Source: Burkholderiaceae bacterium (GTDB lineage Bacteria > Pseudomonadota > Gammaproteobacteria > Burkholderiales > Rhodocyclaceae). From it: a DNA stretch of 61,880 bases. Made by a program: the position numbers and the translations under genes. Below are positions 33,669 to 43,134 of the stretch, one piece after another; positions within the stretch are counted from its first letter, which is position 1; every line of letters begins with the position of its first letter. The stretch is taken from assembly GCA_021738065.1 (NCBI GenBank), contig JAIPCT010000010.1:1-61880 (forward strand), read 5' to 3'. Under the pieces are notes generated by a model. It was not told where the DNA came from. It worked only from the letters and a program-made list of their open reading frames with translations, and searched no databases.

Positions 33669-36600
33669 CTAATCGACTGCGGTCTGGCTCGGTTCGGCCA
33701 GCTTGGCATTCAAATGCGCGAACACGGCATTCAGTTCGCGCTCGAATCCAGGCAACAGCGTCAGCAGCGTCGTGTTGGAACCGGCCTTTCCGGCCAGCTC
33801 GATTTCGGCGCAGAGTTCGCCCAACTTCAGCGCGCCGACTGCGCGCGCCGAGGCTTTGAGCTTGTGGGCGGCGTCGCTGGCGAGTCTCGCGCGTCCTTCA
33901 CGGCAGGCGGCGCACAACTCCTCCCCGACCGCACTGGCACTGGTGCGAAAACTTTGCAGGAAGTCGCGGATCACCGCCGGATTGCTGCCCACCAGCTTCG
34001 CCAGCACCTCGACATCAAGTGTCGCAAAAGTCGGTGTTGGCGAGACGGCGGCGGGATCGAGCGCAGCGCGAGTTGCCGGCAGCCAGCGGTCCAGCATGGC
34101 TTGCAGTTCGGCCAGCGGTGTCGGTTTGCTCAGGTAGGCATCCATGCCAACAGCCAGGCACCGCTTCGCCTCGCCTCTGAGGGCGTTGGCGGTCAGCGCG
34201 ATGATCGGGATGTGGCGCTGGCTGGTTTCACTGGCGCGAACTTCCAGGCACAGTTCGTAGCCGTCCATCTCCGGCATGTGCAGGTCCGTGAGGATCAGCG
34301 CGTGATCACCGCTCTCCCATTGCTTCAGCGCCTCCCGCCCGTCGCCGGCGACATCGGCCGCATAGCCGAGCAAAGCGAGTTGGCGCAGGATCACTTTCTG
34401 GTTGGTCTCGTTGTCCTCGGCTACCAGAATCAGCCTGCCTTGCTGTATCGCTTCGGTGCGCGACGGTGGCTTGAGCGCGGCTTCGGACTTGTTGGAGAGC
34501 GGTCTCGCCACTTTCTCCGGCAGACTTTTCCCGGCGGCGCTGGCGACCGCATACAGGAAGGTTCCGCGCTCGAGCCCATTGCCATCCACCACCACCAGCC
34601 CTGGCGCAACGGTTCGCGGCTCGCGGCGATGCCCGCGCCCGATGAGCACAAAACGGACATCCTGATCGGGCCGGCTTGCGGCGGCATGCAGCTCGCTCTC
34701 AGGCATCGGGTCGTCGCCAGCGTCGATGACCCATACCGAAAGCCCGCTGGGTCCGCTTTCCCGCGCCGCGGCAAGGTCCGGCGTCCGTTCAACATTGGCG
34801 CCACCGTGCGATAGATAAACGGCGAGGTCGCCGCTCAGCGTGCCGCTGCCGCCGACGAGCCGGCAGCATAGCCCGGCGACGGGAGACGCCGCTTCATCGG
34901 CGTTTGCAACGTCGGGCAGTTTCGACAAGGGCAAGCGCGCGAGGAAGCTTGAGCCGATTCCCGGTGTGCTGCGCACCGAAATCTCGCCTCCCATCAGTTG
35001 CAGCAGGTTTTTGACAATGGCCAGTCCCAGTCCCGAGCCGCCGAAGCGCCGGGTCGTGGTGACGTCGGCCTGGCTGAATGAGTTGAACAAGCGCGCCTGG
35101 GTCAGCGCATCCATGCCGATACCGTTGTCATTCACCTCAAACTCGACTGCAAGCTGTTCGGCATCCTGCCCGACAAGGCAGGCGCGCAACGCCACCTTGC
35201 CCTGGCGGCTCGCGCCACTGGAAAACTTGATGGCGTTGTTGGCGAGATTGACCAGCACCTGGCGCAGGCGCAGCGCGTCGCCGAGAACTTTCGCGGGAAT
35301 CGCCGGATCAATGAAGAGCGTGAACTCGACGCCTTTCTTGGTCGCCTCGTGATCCAGCATCTTGCAGACTTGCTCCACCACGGCAGCCACGGACATGCTC
35401 TCCCGTTCGACCTCCATCCGGCCTGCCTCGATCTTCGAGAAATCGAGAATGTCTTCGATGATGCCGAGCAGGGAGTAGGCCGAGTCGCGGATGGTATCGA
35501 CGATTTCGACCTGATAGCCCTTGAGACTGGTTTGATGCAGCACGTCGACCATGCCGATCACGCCGTTCATGGGGGTGCGGATTTCGTGACTCATGGCTGC
35601 GAGGAAGGCCGACTTGGCGTGGCTGGCCTGTTCGGCTTCGTGCCGCGCCTGTTCCAGCGCCTTCATGATGCGCTGCCGATCGCGCACGTCGCGCAGTATG
35701 CCGGTAAAAAAGCGCTTGCCGCCGACAACATATTCGCTGATCGACAGTTCCATCGCGATATGGGTGCCGTCCTTGTGCAGCCCCTCGACTTCGGCGCCGA
35801 TGCCGATGATACGAGCCTCGCCCGTGCGACGAAAGTTCTCCAGATAGCCGTCGTGGGCGGCGCGGTGCGGCTCAGGCATCAGCATGGACACATTGCGGCC
35901 GATGACTTCGTCCACGCGATAGCCGAGCACGGTTTCGATAGCAGGGTTGGCGGACTGGATGATGCCCGTCTCGTCGATGCTGATAATGCAATCCACCATG
36001 TTCTCAACGACGGAACGGATCTCCTCTTCCTTGCTGGCCAGCGCCGCGTAGGCCAATTGCAGGTCCTCGGTGCGCTCGGTCACGCGATCTTCCAGCAGTT
36101 CATTGGATTGCTTCAGCGTTTCTTCCGCCAGCTTGCGAGCGGTGATGTCGGTATGGGACACCACCACGTTTGGCTGGCCGTCTGCCATGAAACGTGTCGC
36201 GCGGAAAAGAAACCAGCGCTTCTGTTGCGGGGAATGGCAGGGATACTCGAAGCTGCCCTCGGCGTGCCCGTCGGCGATCATTTTCCTGATCATCTGAGCG
36301 GCCCTGGCGGCTTCCGCGACGCCTTCTGCCGCCGCCCCGTCGCAAACGCTCAGGTAGTTCACCCCTTCGCCGGTCCGGTCCGCCGGCAGATCGTTCTGTT
36401 CGGCAAACTCGCGCCAGGCTCGGTTGGTTTGGGTGATGCAGCCGCTACTATCCAGTACGGCGATACGGGCAGTCAGTGCATCGAGCGTGGCACGGGTAAA
36501 GCGCTCCGATTCGGCCAGGTGTTGCAAATCTTTCAGGTGTTCACTGATATCGACAAAGGCGGCCACATAGTGACTGACTCCGCCTGCTTCATCGCGGACG

Positions 36601-37697
36601 GCGGAGATGGTCAGCCATTTCGGATAGATCTCGCCGTTCTTGCGCTTGTCCCAGATTTCTCCCGACCAATAGTCTGCATCGCGCAAAGCCGCGTGCATCC
36701 GGGTAAAGAAGGCGGCATCGTGCCGCCCGGAGCTCAGTACGTTGGGTGTCCGCCCGACGATTTCGTCCGACGCATAACCGGTGATCGTTGAGAAGGCTTG
36801 ATTGACGCGCAGTATCTTCGAGTTGCAATCGGTGATCATGATGGCTTCCTGCGTCTCGAAGGCGATGGCGGCAATGCGCAGGGATTGGCTCATTGAGCGG
36901 TGCCGCCGTTCGGTATGGGCCTGCAATTGCCGATGAGCCTCCTCGAGTTGCGCCAAAGCCTGCGCATTCTGTTGCGCCATGCGCCTGTCGAACAAGGCGG
37001 CGATGCTACCGACGCCAAACCAGTACAGTGCAACCAGCGACACCATGATCGCCGGTATGTGCGGCTCGATCCCCGAGCCGTCGCTGCGGCACACGCTGCC
37101 TGGCATGATTTCCGTGCCCAGCATGGCGGTGTAATGCATGCCGGAAATCGCCAGACCCATGATCACGCCGCCCAGTGTGAAACGCGGTACTTCCGGCATG
37201 CTGATCCGCTCGCCCCGGTACATCATCAATAGCGCACCCAGTGATGCAATAGTGGCCACCACGAACGAGGCCGCGACCGAAAGCGAGTTGTAGCTGATCG
37301 GTGGCGTCATATCGATGGCCGCCATGCCGGTGTAGTGCATGGTGCTGATGCCCGCTCCCATCGTCAGGCTGCTGACGACAATGCGGCTGCGGCTGATGTC
37401 AGGCAAGCGCAGTGCATGAAAACCCAGCATGGCAGCGATAATCGCCGGCAAGGCTGACAACAGCGTCAGGGACAGGTTGTAAGTGATGCGTATCGGCAAC
37501 TCAAAGGCCAGCATGCCGATGAAGTGCATGGACCAGATCGTCAGGCCCAGCGTCGTCCCGCCGACAAGCATCCACACCCGCGCTGCCCGCCCGCTGCTTG
37601 TGCGCATGCGCTGGGCGTGCGCAAGCGAGGTCAGCGAGCCGACGATTGCGATCGCCACGCTGAGCAGGACCAGAGAAAAATCCCAGCTGATCGGCAT
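33669..37697 (-). CDS. Hybrid histidine kinase with MHYT sensor, PAS, REC and HPt domains
   Basis: A 1342-residue membrane kinase. Residues 1-240 form a MHYT sensor (SMHFIGM, TMHYTGM, GMHYTAM), which in other proteins may sense gases or redox via copper. Three PAS domains follow near 285-405, 410-520 and 565-690. HisKA has SHEIRTPMNGVIGM at about 700, then an ATPase domain (NDNGIGMD, RRFGGSGLGLAI). A degenerate receiver lacks the Asp, then a true receiver (LILTDLHMPEMDG, about 1137), and a C-terminal HPt with AAHKLKASARAVGA near 1277. ATG 37697 is preferred over TTG 37778. It likely phosphorylates the downstream REC-EAL protein. Confidence 0.93.
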   Translation of the reverse strand: MPISWDFSLVLLSVAIAIVGSLTSLAHAQRMRTSSGRAARVWMLVGGTTLGLTIWSMHFIGMLAFELPIRITYNLSLTLLSALPAIIAAMLGFHALRLPDISRSRIVVSSLTMGAGISTMHYTGMAAIDMTPPISYNSLSVAASFVVATIASLGALLMMYRGERISMPEVPRFTLGGVIMGLAISGMHYTAMLGTEIMPGSVCRSDGSGIEPHIPAIMVSLVALYWFGVGSIAALFDRRMAQQNAQALAQLEEAHRQLQAHTERRHRSMSQSLRIAAIAFETQEAIMITDCNSKILRVNQAFSTITGYASDEIVGRTPNVLSSGRHDAAFFTRMHAALRDADYWSGEIWDKRKNGEIYPKWLTISAVRDEAGGVSHYVAAFVDISEHLKDLQHLAESERFTRATLDALTARIAVLDSSGCITQTNRAWREFAEQNDLPADRTGEGVNYLSVCDGAAAEGVAEAARAAQMIRKMIADGHAEGSFEYPCHSPQQKRWFLFRATRFMADGQPNVVVSHTDITARKLAEETLKQSNELLEDRVTERTEDLQLAYAALASKEEEIRSVVENMVDCIISIDETGIIQSANPAIETVLGYRVDEVIGRNVSMLMPEPHRAAHDGYLENFRRTGEARIIGIGAEVEGLHKDGTHIAMELSISEYVVGGKRFFTGILRDVRDRQRIMKALEQARHEAEQASHAKSAFLAAMSHEIRTPMNGVIGMVDVLHQTSLKGYQVEIVDTIRDSAYSLLGIIEDILDFSKIEAGRMEVERESMSVAAVVEQVCKMLDHEATKKGVEFTLFIDPAIPAKVLGDALRLRQVLVNLANNAIKFSSGASRQGKVALRACLVGQDAEQLAVEFEVNDNGIGMDALTQARLFNSFSQADVTTTRRFGGSGLGLAIVKNLLQLMGGEISVRSTPGIGSSFLARLPLSKLPDVANADEAASPVAGLCCRLVGGSGTLSGDLAVYLSHGGANVERTPDLAAARESGPSGLSVWVIDAGDDPMPESELHAAASRPDQDVRFVLIGRGHRREPRTVAPGLVVVDGNGLERGTFLYAVASAAGKSLPEKVARPLSNKSEAALKPPSRTEAIQQGRLILVAEDNETNQKVILRQLALLGYAADVAGDGREALKQWESGDHALILTDLHMPEMDGYELCLEVRASETSQRHIPIIALTANALRGEAKRCLAVGMDAYLSKPTPLAELQAMLDRWLPATRAALDPAAVSPTPTFATLDVEVLAKLVGSNPAVIRDFLQSFRTSASAVGEELCAACREGRARLASDAAHKLKASARAVGALKLGELCAEIELAGKAGSNTTLLTLLPGFERELNAVFAHLNAKLAEPSQTAVD

Positions 37698-38098
37698 ATG
37701 CTCTGCCGCCGCTACGCTATCGAGTGGCGCCAGCGTCTGCCGACGGTGGCAAACAAGCGTGCCGCTGCCGGCAGCCAAATCGTGAGCGACCGCCCGCAGC
37801 GCTCACCGTTGCTTCAGGGCAAAGCCAGAAAATAATCCGGGCTGATTCAAAATGCGGGGTACACATCCGTCGCTCCATGTTTCCGTTGGCGCAAGGTGCA
37901 TGAAGCGCGCGCCCGTATTCCACAAGCGAGGCGGTTTTTTGGGCCCCGACTTCAAACAGCCAAAATCAGCCGTTTGACTTATGCCTTATAGCATAAGTCC
38001 ATGCTAGCACACGGGTTATTGCTTGCGACATCAATGATTTTGATTGTTGCTGTGCGCCAATCTGACCATTCCACGGTGTCGAAGAATCGGAAGTGCTC
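37698..38098. other. Gap upstream of the hybrid-kinase operon
   Basis: 401 bases without a gene between the ANTAR gene and the hybrid kinase, both on the minus strand. Contains the dyad at 37976-37999. The AT-rich section 37960-38050 probably holds the promoter of the hybrid-kinase/EAL unit. Confidence 0.5.
37976..37999. promoter_or_regulatory. Perfect 9-bp inverted repeat
   Basis: GACTTATGC and GCATAAGTC separated by CTTATA. No T-run follows, so an operator is more likely than a terminator. It sits between two signalling transcription units. Confidence 0.5.
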
Positions 38099-38653
38099 TT
38101 AAAGTCTGGCATCCCTCTTGGTGTCGATCATGGAGCGGGCGACATCTTCCAGTTTGCGGCGCTCGCTGCGGGCGCGCTGGCGCAGGTGCTCGAATGCCGT
38201 TGCCTGGTCCGTTCCGTCTGTACGCATCAGCATGCCGACGGCGGTGGCAATGGTGCGGTTGCTCTTGAGCGCGCCTTCGAGTCCGCTGATGTCTTGGGCA
38301 CGGGCCAATGCGGTGCGGATCATGGGCAGGATGGAGGCGATGCTCAAGGGCTTGACCAGATAGCCGAGTGCGCCGATCTCCACCGCGCGCTCTACAAAGT
38401 CGTCGTCGCCATAGGCGGAGAAAAACACAAACGGCACGCGTGTTTCGTCGCGCAGGCGCCGCGCCAGTTCCAGGCCGTCGAGGCCGGGCATGCGGATGTC
38501 GAGCAATGCCAGTTCGGGTGCTTCGCTCTTGCACAGTTCCAGTGCCTGCAAGCCATCCCTTGCCTCGATGACTTCAAAGCCGGCTTCGCGCAGGCCTTCG
38601 CCGAGCGTCAGCAGCACCACCCGGTCGTCATCGGCAATCAGTATTTTCGTCAT
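38099..38653 (-). CDS. REC-ANTAR transcription antiterminator
   Basis: A 184-residue response regulator: receiver (ILIADDDRVVL, phosphoacceptor in LALLDIRMPGLDG, SAYGDDDF) and C-terminal ANTAR RNA-binding domain (ALKSNRTIATAVGMLMRTDGT, FEHLRQRARS). Phosphorylated ANTAR proteins dimerise and bind twin hexaloop RNA to prevent termination. It overlaps the upstream HisKA_2-type kinase by 26 bases, so the kinase(s) are its likely partner. Target leaders are not evident in the window. Confidence 0.92.
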   Translation of the reverse strand: MTKILIADDDRVVLLTLGEGLREAGFEVIEARDGLQALELCKSEAPELALLDIRMPGLDGLELARRLRDETRVPFVFFSAYGDDDFVERAVEIGALGYLVKPLSIASILPMIRTALARAQDISGLEGALKSNRTIATAVGMLMRTDGTDQATAFEHLRQRARSERRKLEDVARSMIDTKRDARL

Positions 38654-40802
38654 GTCCCGTCCGCTTCCTTCTGTTCCGCAAGTTAACCACCGGCGCGACC
38701 AGCTCCAGGCGTGTCAGCATGAAGCCCTCTGCGTCGATTTCATACGTCAGTTCGGCGCCCTCTTTCGGCAGCAGCGAATGTACCAGACGCAAGCCGGTGC
38801 CAAGGTTCTTTACGCCGAGAAGTGCCGTATCGGGCGCCTCCTTCAGGGCATTGCGTATGGTCATTTGCACTTTGCCGTTCTTGGCGCTTAGCGATACTGT
38901 CGGTGTGAACACGCCAATGGGCGAATGCTTGACCGCATTGAAAATCAGCTCATTGAGCACCAGGGCAACGGGAACGGCCTCGCTGTTTTCGATCCGGGTC
39001 GGCTTGAAACAGGTGTACTCGTTTTCCAGGTGGAAATTCACCGGGTACTGCGACAGTTCGGCGGCGGTGTTGCAAATGCTGCGGATGCTGTCGCACAGGC
39101 GAATGGCCTCGTCCGGATTGGTGCTCTGCAGGCCGTGCACGAGGGCAATCGCATGGACCTGGCCGATTGCTGTTTTCAACCGCGGGTCGAGTTCGACGAA
39201 CTTGCCCAGTTCGCGCTGCAGCAGTCCGGCGACGCTCTGCAGATTGTTCTTGATCCGGTGATGGACTTCGCGCACCAGCGTGACGCGATGCTGCTGAGCC
39301 TCAGCCAGACGCTGCGCTTCGCTCTGCCTGCGTTGGGTGACGTCGCGCAGCACGGCGATCACCGCGGGCTTGCCGTCGAAGATGATGTTTGAAATCGCAG
39401 ATTCCATCATGATGATCGTCCCGTCGAACGCCCGATAACGCCGTTCGAGTGGTGGCAGGGAGGAGACATCGCCCCGGTTCAGGGCGTCGACGCGTGCCTC
39501 GGTGATCGTCCAGTCTTCAGGAGCGACCAGTTCCTTCCAGCGGCGTCCGATCAGCGCCGCCGCGGAGTCGGCGTGGAACAGGCGTACGGCGGCATCATTG
39601 ACGAAAATGGTTACGTAGTCCCGATAAACCAGGATGGCATCGGGCGAATACTGGAAAAAAGCGCGGTAGCGTTCCTCACTCTCGCGCAGGTGGGCATCTT
39701 TTTCTGACAAGCTTGCCAGCAGGCGATTGAAGCCGCCGATCAGTTCGCCGATTTCGTCCCGTCGGGGGATGGGCAGGGGATGCAGCAACTGGATGTTTTC
39801 GGGAAGGCTGGCCAGGGTTTTTGCCGTGGACTGCAGGGGTGCGAGCTGGCGGCGCAACATCAGCCAGGTCAGGCTGCCCGCCAGCAGCGTCAGCATGATC
39901 GCAGCCAGCAGCATGCGTTGTTGCATGACGCGAATCGGTGCGAAGGCCTCCGCCGTGGGGAGGGTGACGACGACAAACCAGTTCGCCACGGGAATGCTCT
40001 TGACCGAAGCCAGCACTTCGACGCCGAGGGGATTGATGAGAATCGCGGAACCATCGAAACCCTGGACAAAACGGTCGATCACCGGATGGGTCCTGGGTGC
40101 CGGGAGCGTCATTTCATGGCTCTGGTAGGTGGCAGTGATGACCCGCCGAGTTTGTCGCGACACAAGTACAAAGCCGCCCGTCTGGCCGTAGCGGATATCG
40201 GTTGCCCGGCTCAGAAAATTCGGCTCGCCCAGGTTGGTCACACCTGACAGGGCACCGATAGTCTTGCCCGTGCTATCGCGAATGGGTGTTGTGATGCCGA
40301 AAACCGGCACCTGCAGTTTCTTGCCGACGACCGGTTGGTCAATGGTCGCTTTGCCTTCCCGCAACGCCACGGCAACCGAATCGACGTCCAGGTAATTGAT
40401 ATCAATTCGTCCTGTCGCCAGCGGGACGTCGGCAATCGATTTGCCATCGGGCCTGAAGGCGACGATGCCGCCGGTGAACAGGCTTTGCAGTAAAGGAAGA
40501 TTTTCCAGGTATCGCTGCAGGCGCTGCGGATTGTCGAGCATGGCCGGACGGATGGTGCCGGCTACGGTTTCCAAAGCGCGCAGCCGATCCTCAAGCCCGC
40601 GATTGATTTCTCCGGCCAGGACGGAAACGGTGGACACCTGCTGGCCACTCACCAAATCCTGCATATCCTGGCGCAGCACTCGACTGGCATACAAGGTCAG
40701 CGACCAGATCGAGACGATGAAAATGCACAGGGTGAACAAGGTAATCCGGGTCCTGAGCGAGCGCCATTCGGGGAATGCAATCGGGTCGCGCATGGTGCTC
40801 AC
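38628..40802 (-). CDS. Membrane sensor kinase, Cache-HAMP-PAS-HisKA_2
   Basis: A 724-residue kinase with an N-terminal membrane helix (TLFTLCIFIVSIWSLTLYA), a periplasmic double-Cache-like sensor (about 45-285), a second helix (MLLAAIMLTLLAGSLTWLML), HAMP (PRRDEIGELIGGFNRL), PAS (RYRAFFQYSPDAILVYRD) and a HisKA_2-type dimerisation helix with REVHHRIKNNLQSVAGLLQRE near residue 510, then an ATPase domain (LVLNELIFNAVKH, NLGTGLRLVHSL). Small-molecule ligand sensing is likely. It overlaps the ANTAR regulator and, by four bases, a second kinase. Confidence 0.92.
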   Translation of the reverse strand: MSTMRDPIAFPEWRSLRTRITLFTLCIFIVSIWSLTLYASRVLRQDMQDLVSGQQVSTVSVLAGEINRGLEDRLRALETVAGTIRPAMLDNPQRLQRYLENLPLLQSLFTGGIVAFRPDGKSIADVPLATGRIDINYLDVDSVAVALREGKATIDQPVVGKKLQVPVFGITTPIRDSTGKTIGALSGVTNLGEPNFLSRATDIRYGQTGGFVLVSRQTRRVITATYQSHEMTLPAPRTHPVIDRFVQGFDGSAILINPLGVEVLASVKSIPVANWFVVVTLPTAEAFAPIRVMQQRMLLAAIMLTLLAGSLTWLMLRRQLAPLQSTAKTLASLPENIQLLHPLPIPRRDEIGELIGGFNRLLASLSEKDAHLRESEERYRAFFQYSPDAILVYRDYVTIFVNDAAVRLFHADSAAALIGRRWKELVAPEDWTITEARVDALNRGDVSSLPPLERRYRAFDGTIIMMESAISNIIFDGKPAVIAVLRDVTQRRQSEAQRLAEAQQHRVTLVREVHHRIKNNLQSVAGLLQRELGKFVELDPRLKTAIGQVHAIALVHGLQSTNPDEAIRLCDSIRSICNTAAELSQYPVNFHLENEYTCFKPTRIENSEAVPVALVLNELIFNAVKHSPIGVFTPTVSLSAKNGKVQMTIRNALKEAPDTALLGVKNLGTGLRLVHSLLPKEGAELTYEIDAEGFMLTRLELVAPVVNLRNRRKRTGHDENTDCR

Positions 40803-42382
40803 CGTTTCTGGCCGTGTGGCATGACGATGGGGGAAATTAGCTCCAGGTGCGTCAGTATCTGCCCCGCGGTGTCCTGTTCAAAGCTCAGGCGTGCGCCCTG
40901 GAGCGGCATCAACGACCGCACCAGGCGCAATCCGGTGCCCAGCCCCTGACCGGTTTCGAAGTTGAATTCGGGCGCCGTGGTCCAGCCATTGCGGATCGAC
41001 AACTTGGCGCGGACGCCGTCGGCGCTCAGCGAGACATGCGTCGCCGCACCACCCACGGGCGCGTGCTTGACCGCATTGAGGATCAGTTCATTGAGCACCA
41101 ATGCGATTGGAACGGATTCGTCGCTGTTGATCCCGACCGGCAGGAAGCTGGTCTGTTCATGTTCGATGCGAAACATCACCGGGCGTTGCAATAATTCGGA
41201 CACCGTCTTGCAGATGCTTTTCACGTTGTCGCACAAGCGAGTTGCCTCATCCGGAGCGGAACTTTGCAAGCCATGCACCATGGCGATCGCGTTGATCTGG
41301 CTGATCGCCGTTTCCAGCCGGGGGTTCAACCCCGTGAACTTGCCCAGTTCGCGCTGCAGCAAACCGGCGACGCTTTGCAGATTATTCTTGATGCGGTGGT
41401 GGACTTCGCGCACCAATGTGTCGCGCTGCTGCCGGGCGTGCGTCAGTCGTTCGATTTCCGCCTCGCGTCGCGCGGTGATGTCTTCAGCCAGTCCGATTGA
41501 ATACAGCAACTCGCCATTGGTCTCATCCGTCACGGCGACGGCGTTCAGCGACACCCACAGCGTGTTGCCGGTCTTTGTGACATAGCGCTTTTCCATCGAG
41601 AAATGCCTGCCGTCGTCGGCTCTGAGCATCGAGGGATTGGCGATAGTGAGTTCCTGGTCGACGGGATGGGTGATATCCAGATAACTCATGCCGAGCAGTT
41701 CCGCCTCGCTGTAGCCGAGCATGCGGCAGAAGGCAGGGTTGACCTGCCGGTAGCGTCGGTCCGGTCCGGCAACGCCGATGCCGATGGGCGAGTGCTCGAA
41801 AATGGCGTTGAAGCTCTGTTCGCGTTGCCTCAGGCTGCGCCGCTCAACGGTATCGATCAGGGTCAGCAACACGGTTCCGCCGTTGCCATCGTCCTTTACG
41901 TATCGGCAATCAAGCCGCGCCGGAAACTGACTGCCGTCACCGCGTTGCAGCAGCAGAACTTCCGAGGGCTTGTCGGTGGTGTTCAACACCGAGAGGAATA
42001 GCTGATACCAGCGATCGCTATCCTCGGCTGTGACGAACTTCGCAAAGCGGCGGGAGACCAGTTTTGAGCGATTCATGCCGAGCAGCGTGGCGCCGGCCAG
42101 ATTACAGGCGGCGATCAGGCCGGTATTGCTCAAGGTGAAATAGCCGATGGGGGCGAACTCGAAAAGCTCCGCGTAACGGTCGCGGGATTTCTCGAGGGAG
42201 ACTTGAGTTTGGCGCATCGCCTCGTTTTGCATCTCGAGTTCAATTTGATGCACCTGCAACTCATGCAGCAGTTCTTCCGGGGAGCGGGCAGGGTGCTTCG
42301 CAGCCGGTTCGTCCATGACAGGATGGGCGACAGGTTGTAGCGGCTTGGAAGTGCGCGGTTTCCGTTTTCCGGGCAGTTTCAT
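40799..42382 (-). CDS. Soluble PAS-HisKA_2 sensor kinase, paralogue of the next gene
   Basis: A 527-residue kinase with two PAS domains (about 70-190, 195-310; RYAELFEFAPIGYFTLS, FNAIFEHSPIGIGVAG) and the same HisKA_2 transmitter (REVHHRIKNNLQSVAGLLQRE near 328; LVLNELILNAVKHAPVG; GLGTGLRLVRSL). No membrane helix, so cytoplasmic sensing. The transmitter is very similar to that of the downstream gene, indicating duplication. It probably signals to the shared ANTAR regulator. First gene of the unit. Confidence 0.92.
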   Translation of the reverse strand: MKLPGKRKPRTSKPLQPVAHPVMDEPAAKHPARSPEELLHELQVHQIELEMQNEAMRQTQVSLEKSRDRYAELFEFAPIGYFTLSNTGLIAACNLAGATLLGMNRSKLVSRRFAKFVTAEDSDRWYQLFLSVLNTTDKPSEVLLLQRGDGSQFPARLDCRYVKDDGNGGTVLLTLIDTVERRSLRQREQSFNAIFEHSPIGIGVAGPDRRYRQVNPAFCRMLGYSEAELLGMSYLDITHPVDQELTIANPSMLRADDGRHFSMEKRYVTKTGNTLWVSLNAVAVTDETNGELLYSIGLAEDITARREAEIERLTHARQQRDTLVREVHHRIKNNLQSVAGLLQRELGKFTGLNPRLETAISQINAIAMVHGLQSSAPDEATRLCDNVKSICKTVSELLQRPVMFRIEHEQTSFLPVGINSDESVPIALVLNELILNAVKHAPVGGAATHVSLSADGVRAKLSIRNGWTTAPEFNFETGQGLGTGLRLVRSLMPLQGARLSFEQDTAGQILTHLELISPIVMPHGQKR

Positions 42383-42492
42383 GCTTTTCTTTCTGGATCG
42401 ATGCAGCGGGTCGTCACGATCAATCGATCAAATCATGCTGATCAGGATAATCGAAATCGCAGCTTTGGATTGCGTGACGAATGCTTTTGGAA

Positions 42493-43119
42493 TCATGGCT
42501 TGCGGCTACGCAGGCCGAGCAGCGCCGAGCGTCCCTTGTGGCCGCTGCCTTCCGCGATGTCGTCCTCGTATTCGATCAGTTCCTCGATCTCCCAGTCCGC
42601 GAATGCGTCGATCAGCATTTCACGGGTATACAGGTTTTCCAGCTGCGAAGGCCCGCCGGTGCCGTATTCGAGTTGCTTCGGCGTGTAGCCGAGCAAGACA
42701 ATGCGTCCGCCCGGCCGGGTGAGCTGCTTCATGGCTGCGAACTGTCCCGGGCGCTGGGCCGGGCCGGCGAACTGGATGAAAATACCGATCACCCAGTCGA
42801 AACTGTTGTGCAGCTGCGGCGGCGGCCAACCGGGCGCCAGCATGTCGGCAACCATGAAATCCACATGCACCTTGCGCTGAGCGGCCAGGCGCCGCGCCTT
42901 GTCAACGGCGACCGTGGAGAGTTCGAGGGCCGTGACATCGAGGCCTTGCTCGGCAAGCCAGACGGAGTTTCTGCCTTCGCCGTCGGCAACCAGCAGCGCG
43001 GTTTTGCCGCTGCGCAGAAGCTCCGAGTGTCCGCTGAGAAAGTGATTGGGCTCGGTGCCGAACAGATAGTGTTCGCCGGCATCCGTGTAGCGGGCGTCCC
43101 AGCCGGGTTTAGTGCTCAT
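42493..43119 (-). CDS. Class I SAM-dependent methyltransferase
   Basis: A 208-residue methyltransferase with a TehB/thiopurine-type outline: WDARYTDAGEHYLFGTEPN near residue 8, glycine-rich loop ALLVADGEGRNSVWLAEQGLDVTALELS near 42, DFMVADMLAP, and motif III near LTRPGGRIVLLGYTPKQ. The acidic residue after beta-2 (ALELS) binds the ribose. The substrate is unknown; TehB-like members detoxify tellurite or selenium species. The next gene downstream on the minus strand belongs to another unit. It starts 15 bases after the ABC transporter stop, so it may be in one operon with it. Confidence 0.82.
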   Translation of the reverse strand: MSTKPGWDARYTDAGEHYLFGTEPNHFLSGHSELLRSGKTALLVADGEGRNSVWLAEQGLDVTALELSTVAVDKARRLAAQRKVHVDFMVADMLAPGWPPPQLHNSFDWVIGIFIQFAGPAQRPGQFAAMKQLTRPGGRIVLLGYTPKQLEYGTGGPSQLENLYTREMLIDAFADWEIEELIEYEDDIAEGSGHKGRSALLGLRSRKP

Positions 43120-43134
43120 CGACGCATCATCCTT

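Noticed and set aside
38020-38045. FNR-type site (ATCAATGATTTTGAT)
   Set aside because: Half-sites are in everted order with five-base spacing, unlike TTGAT-N4-ATCAA.
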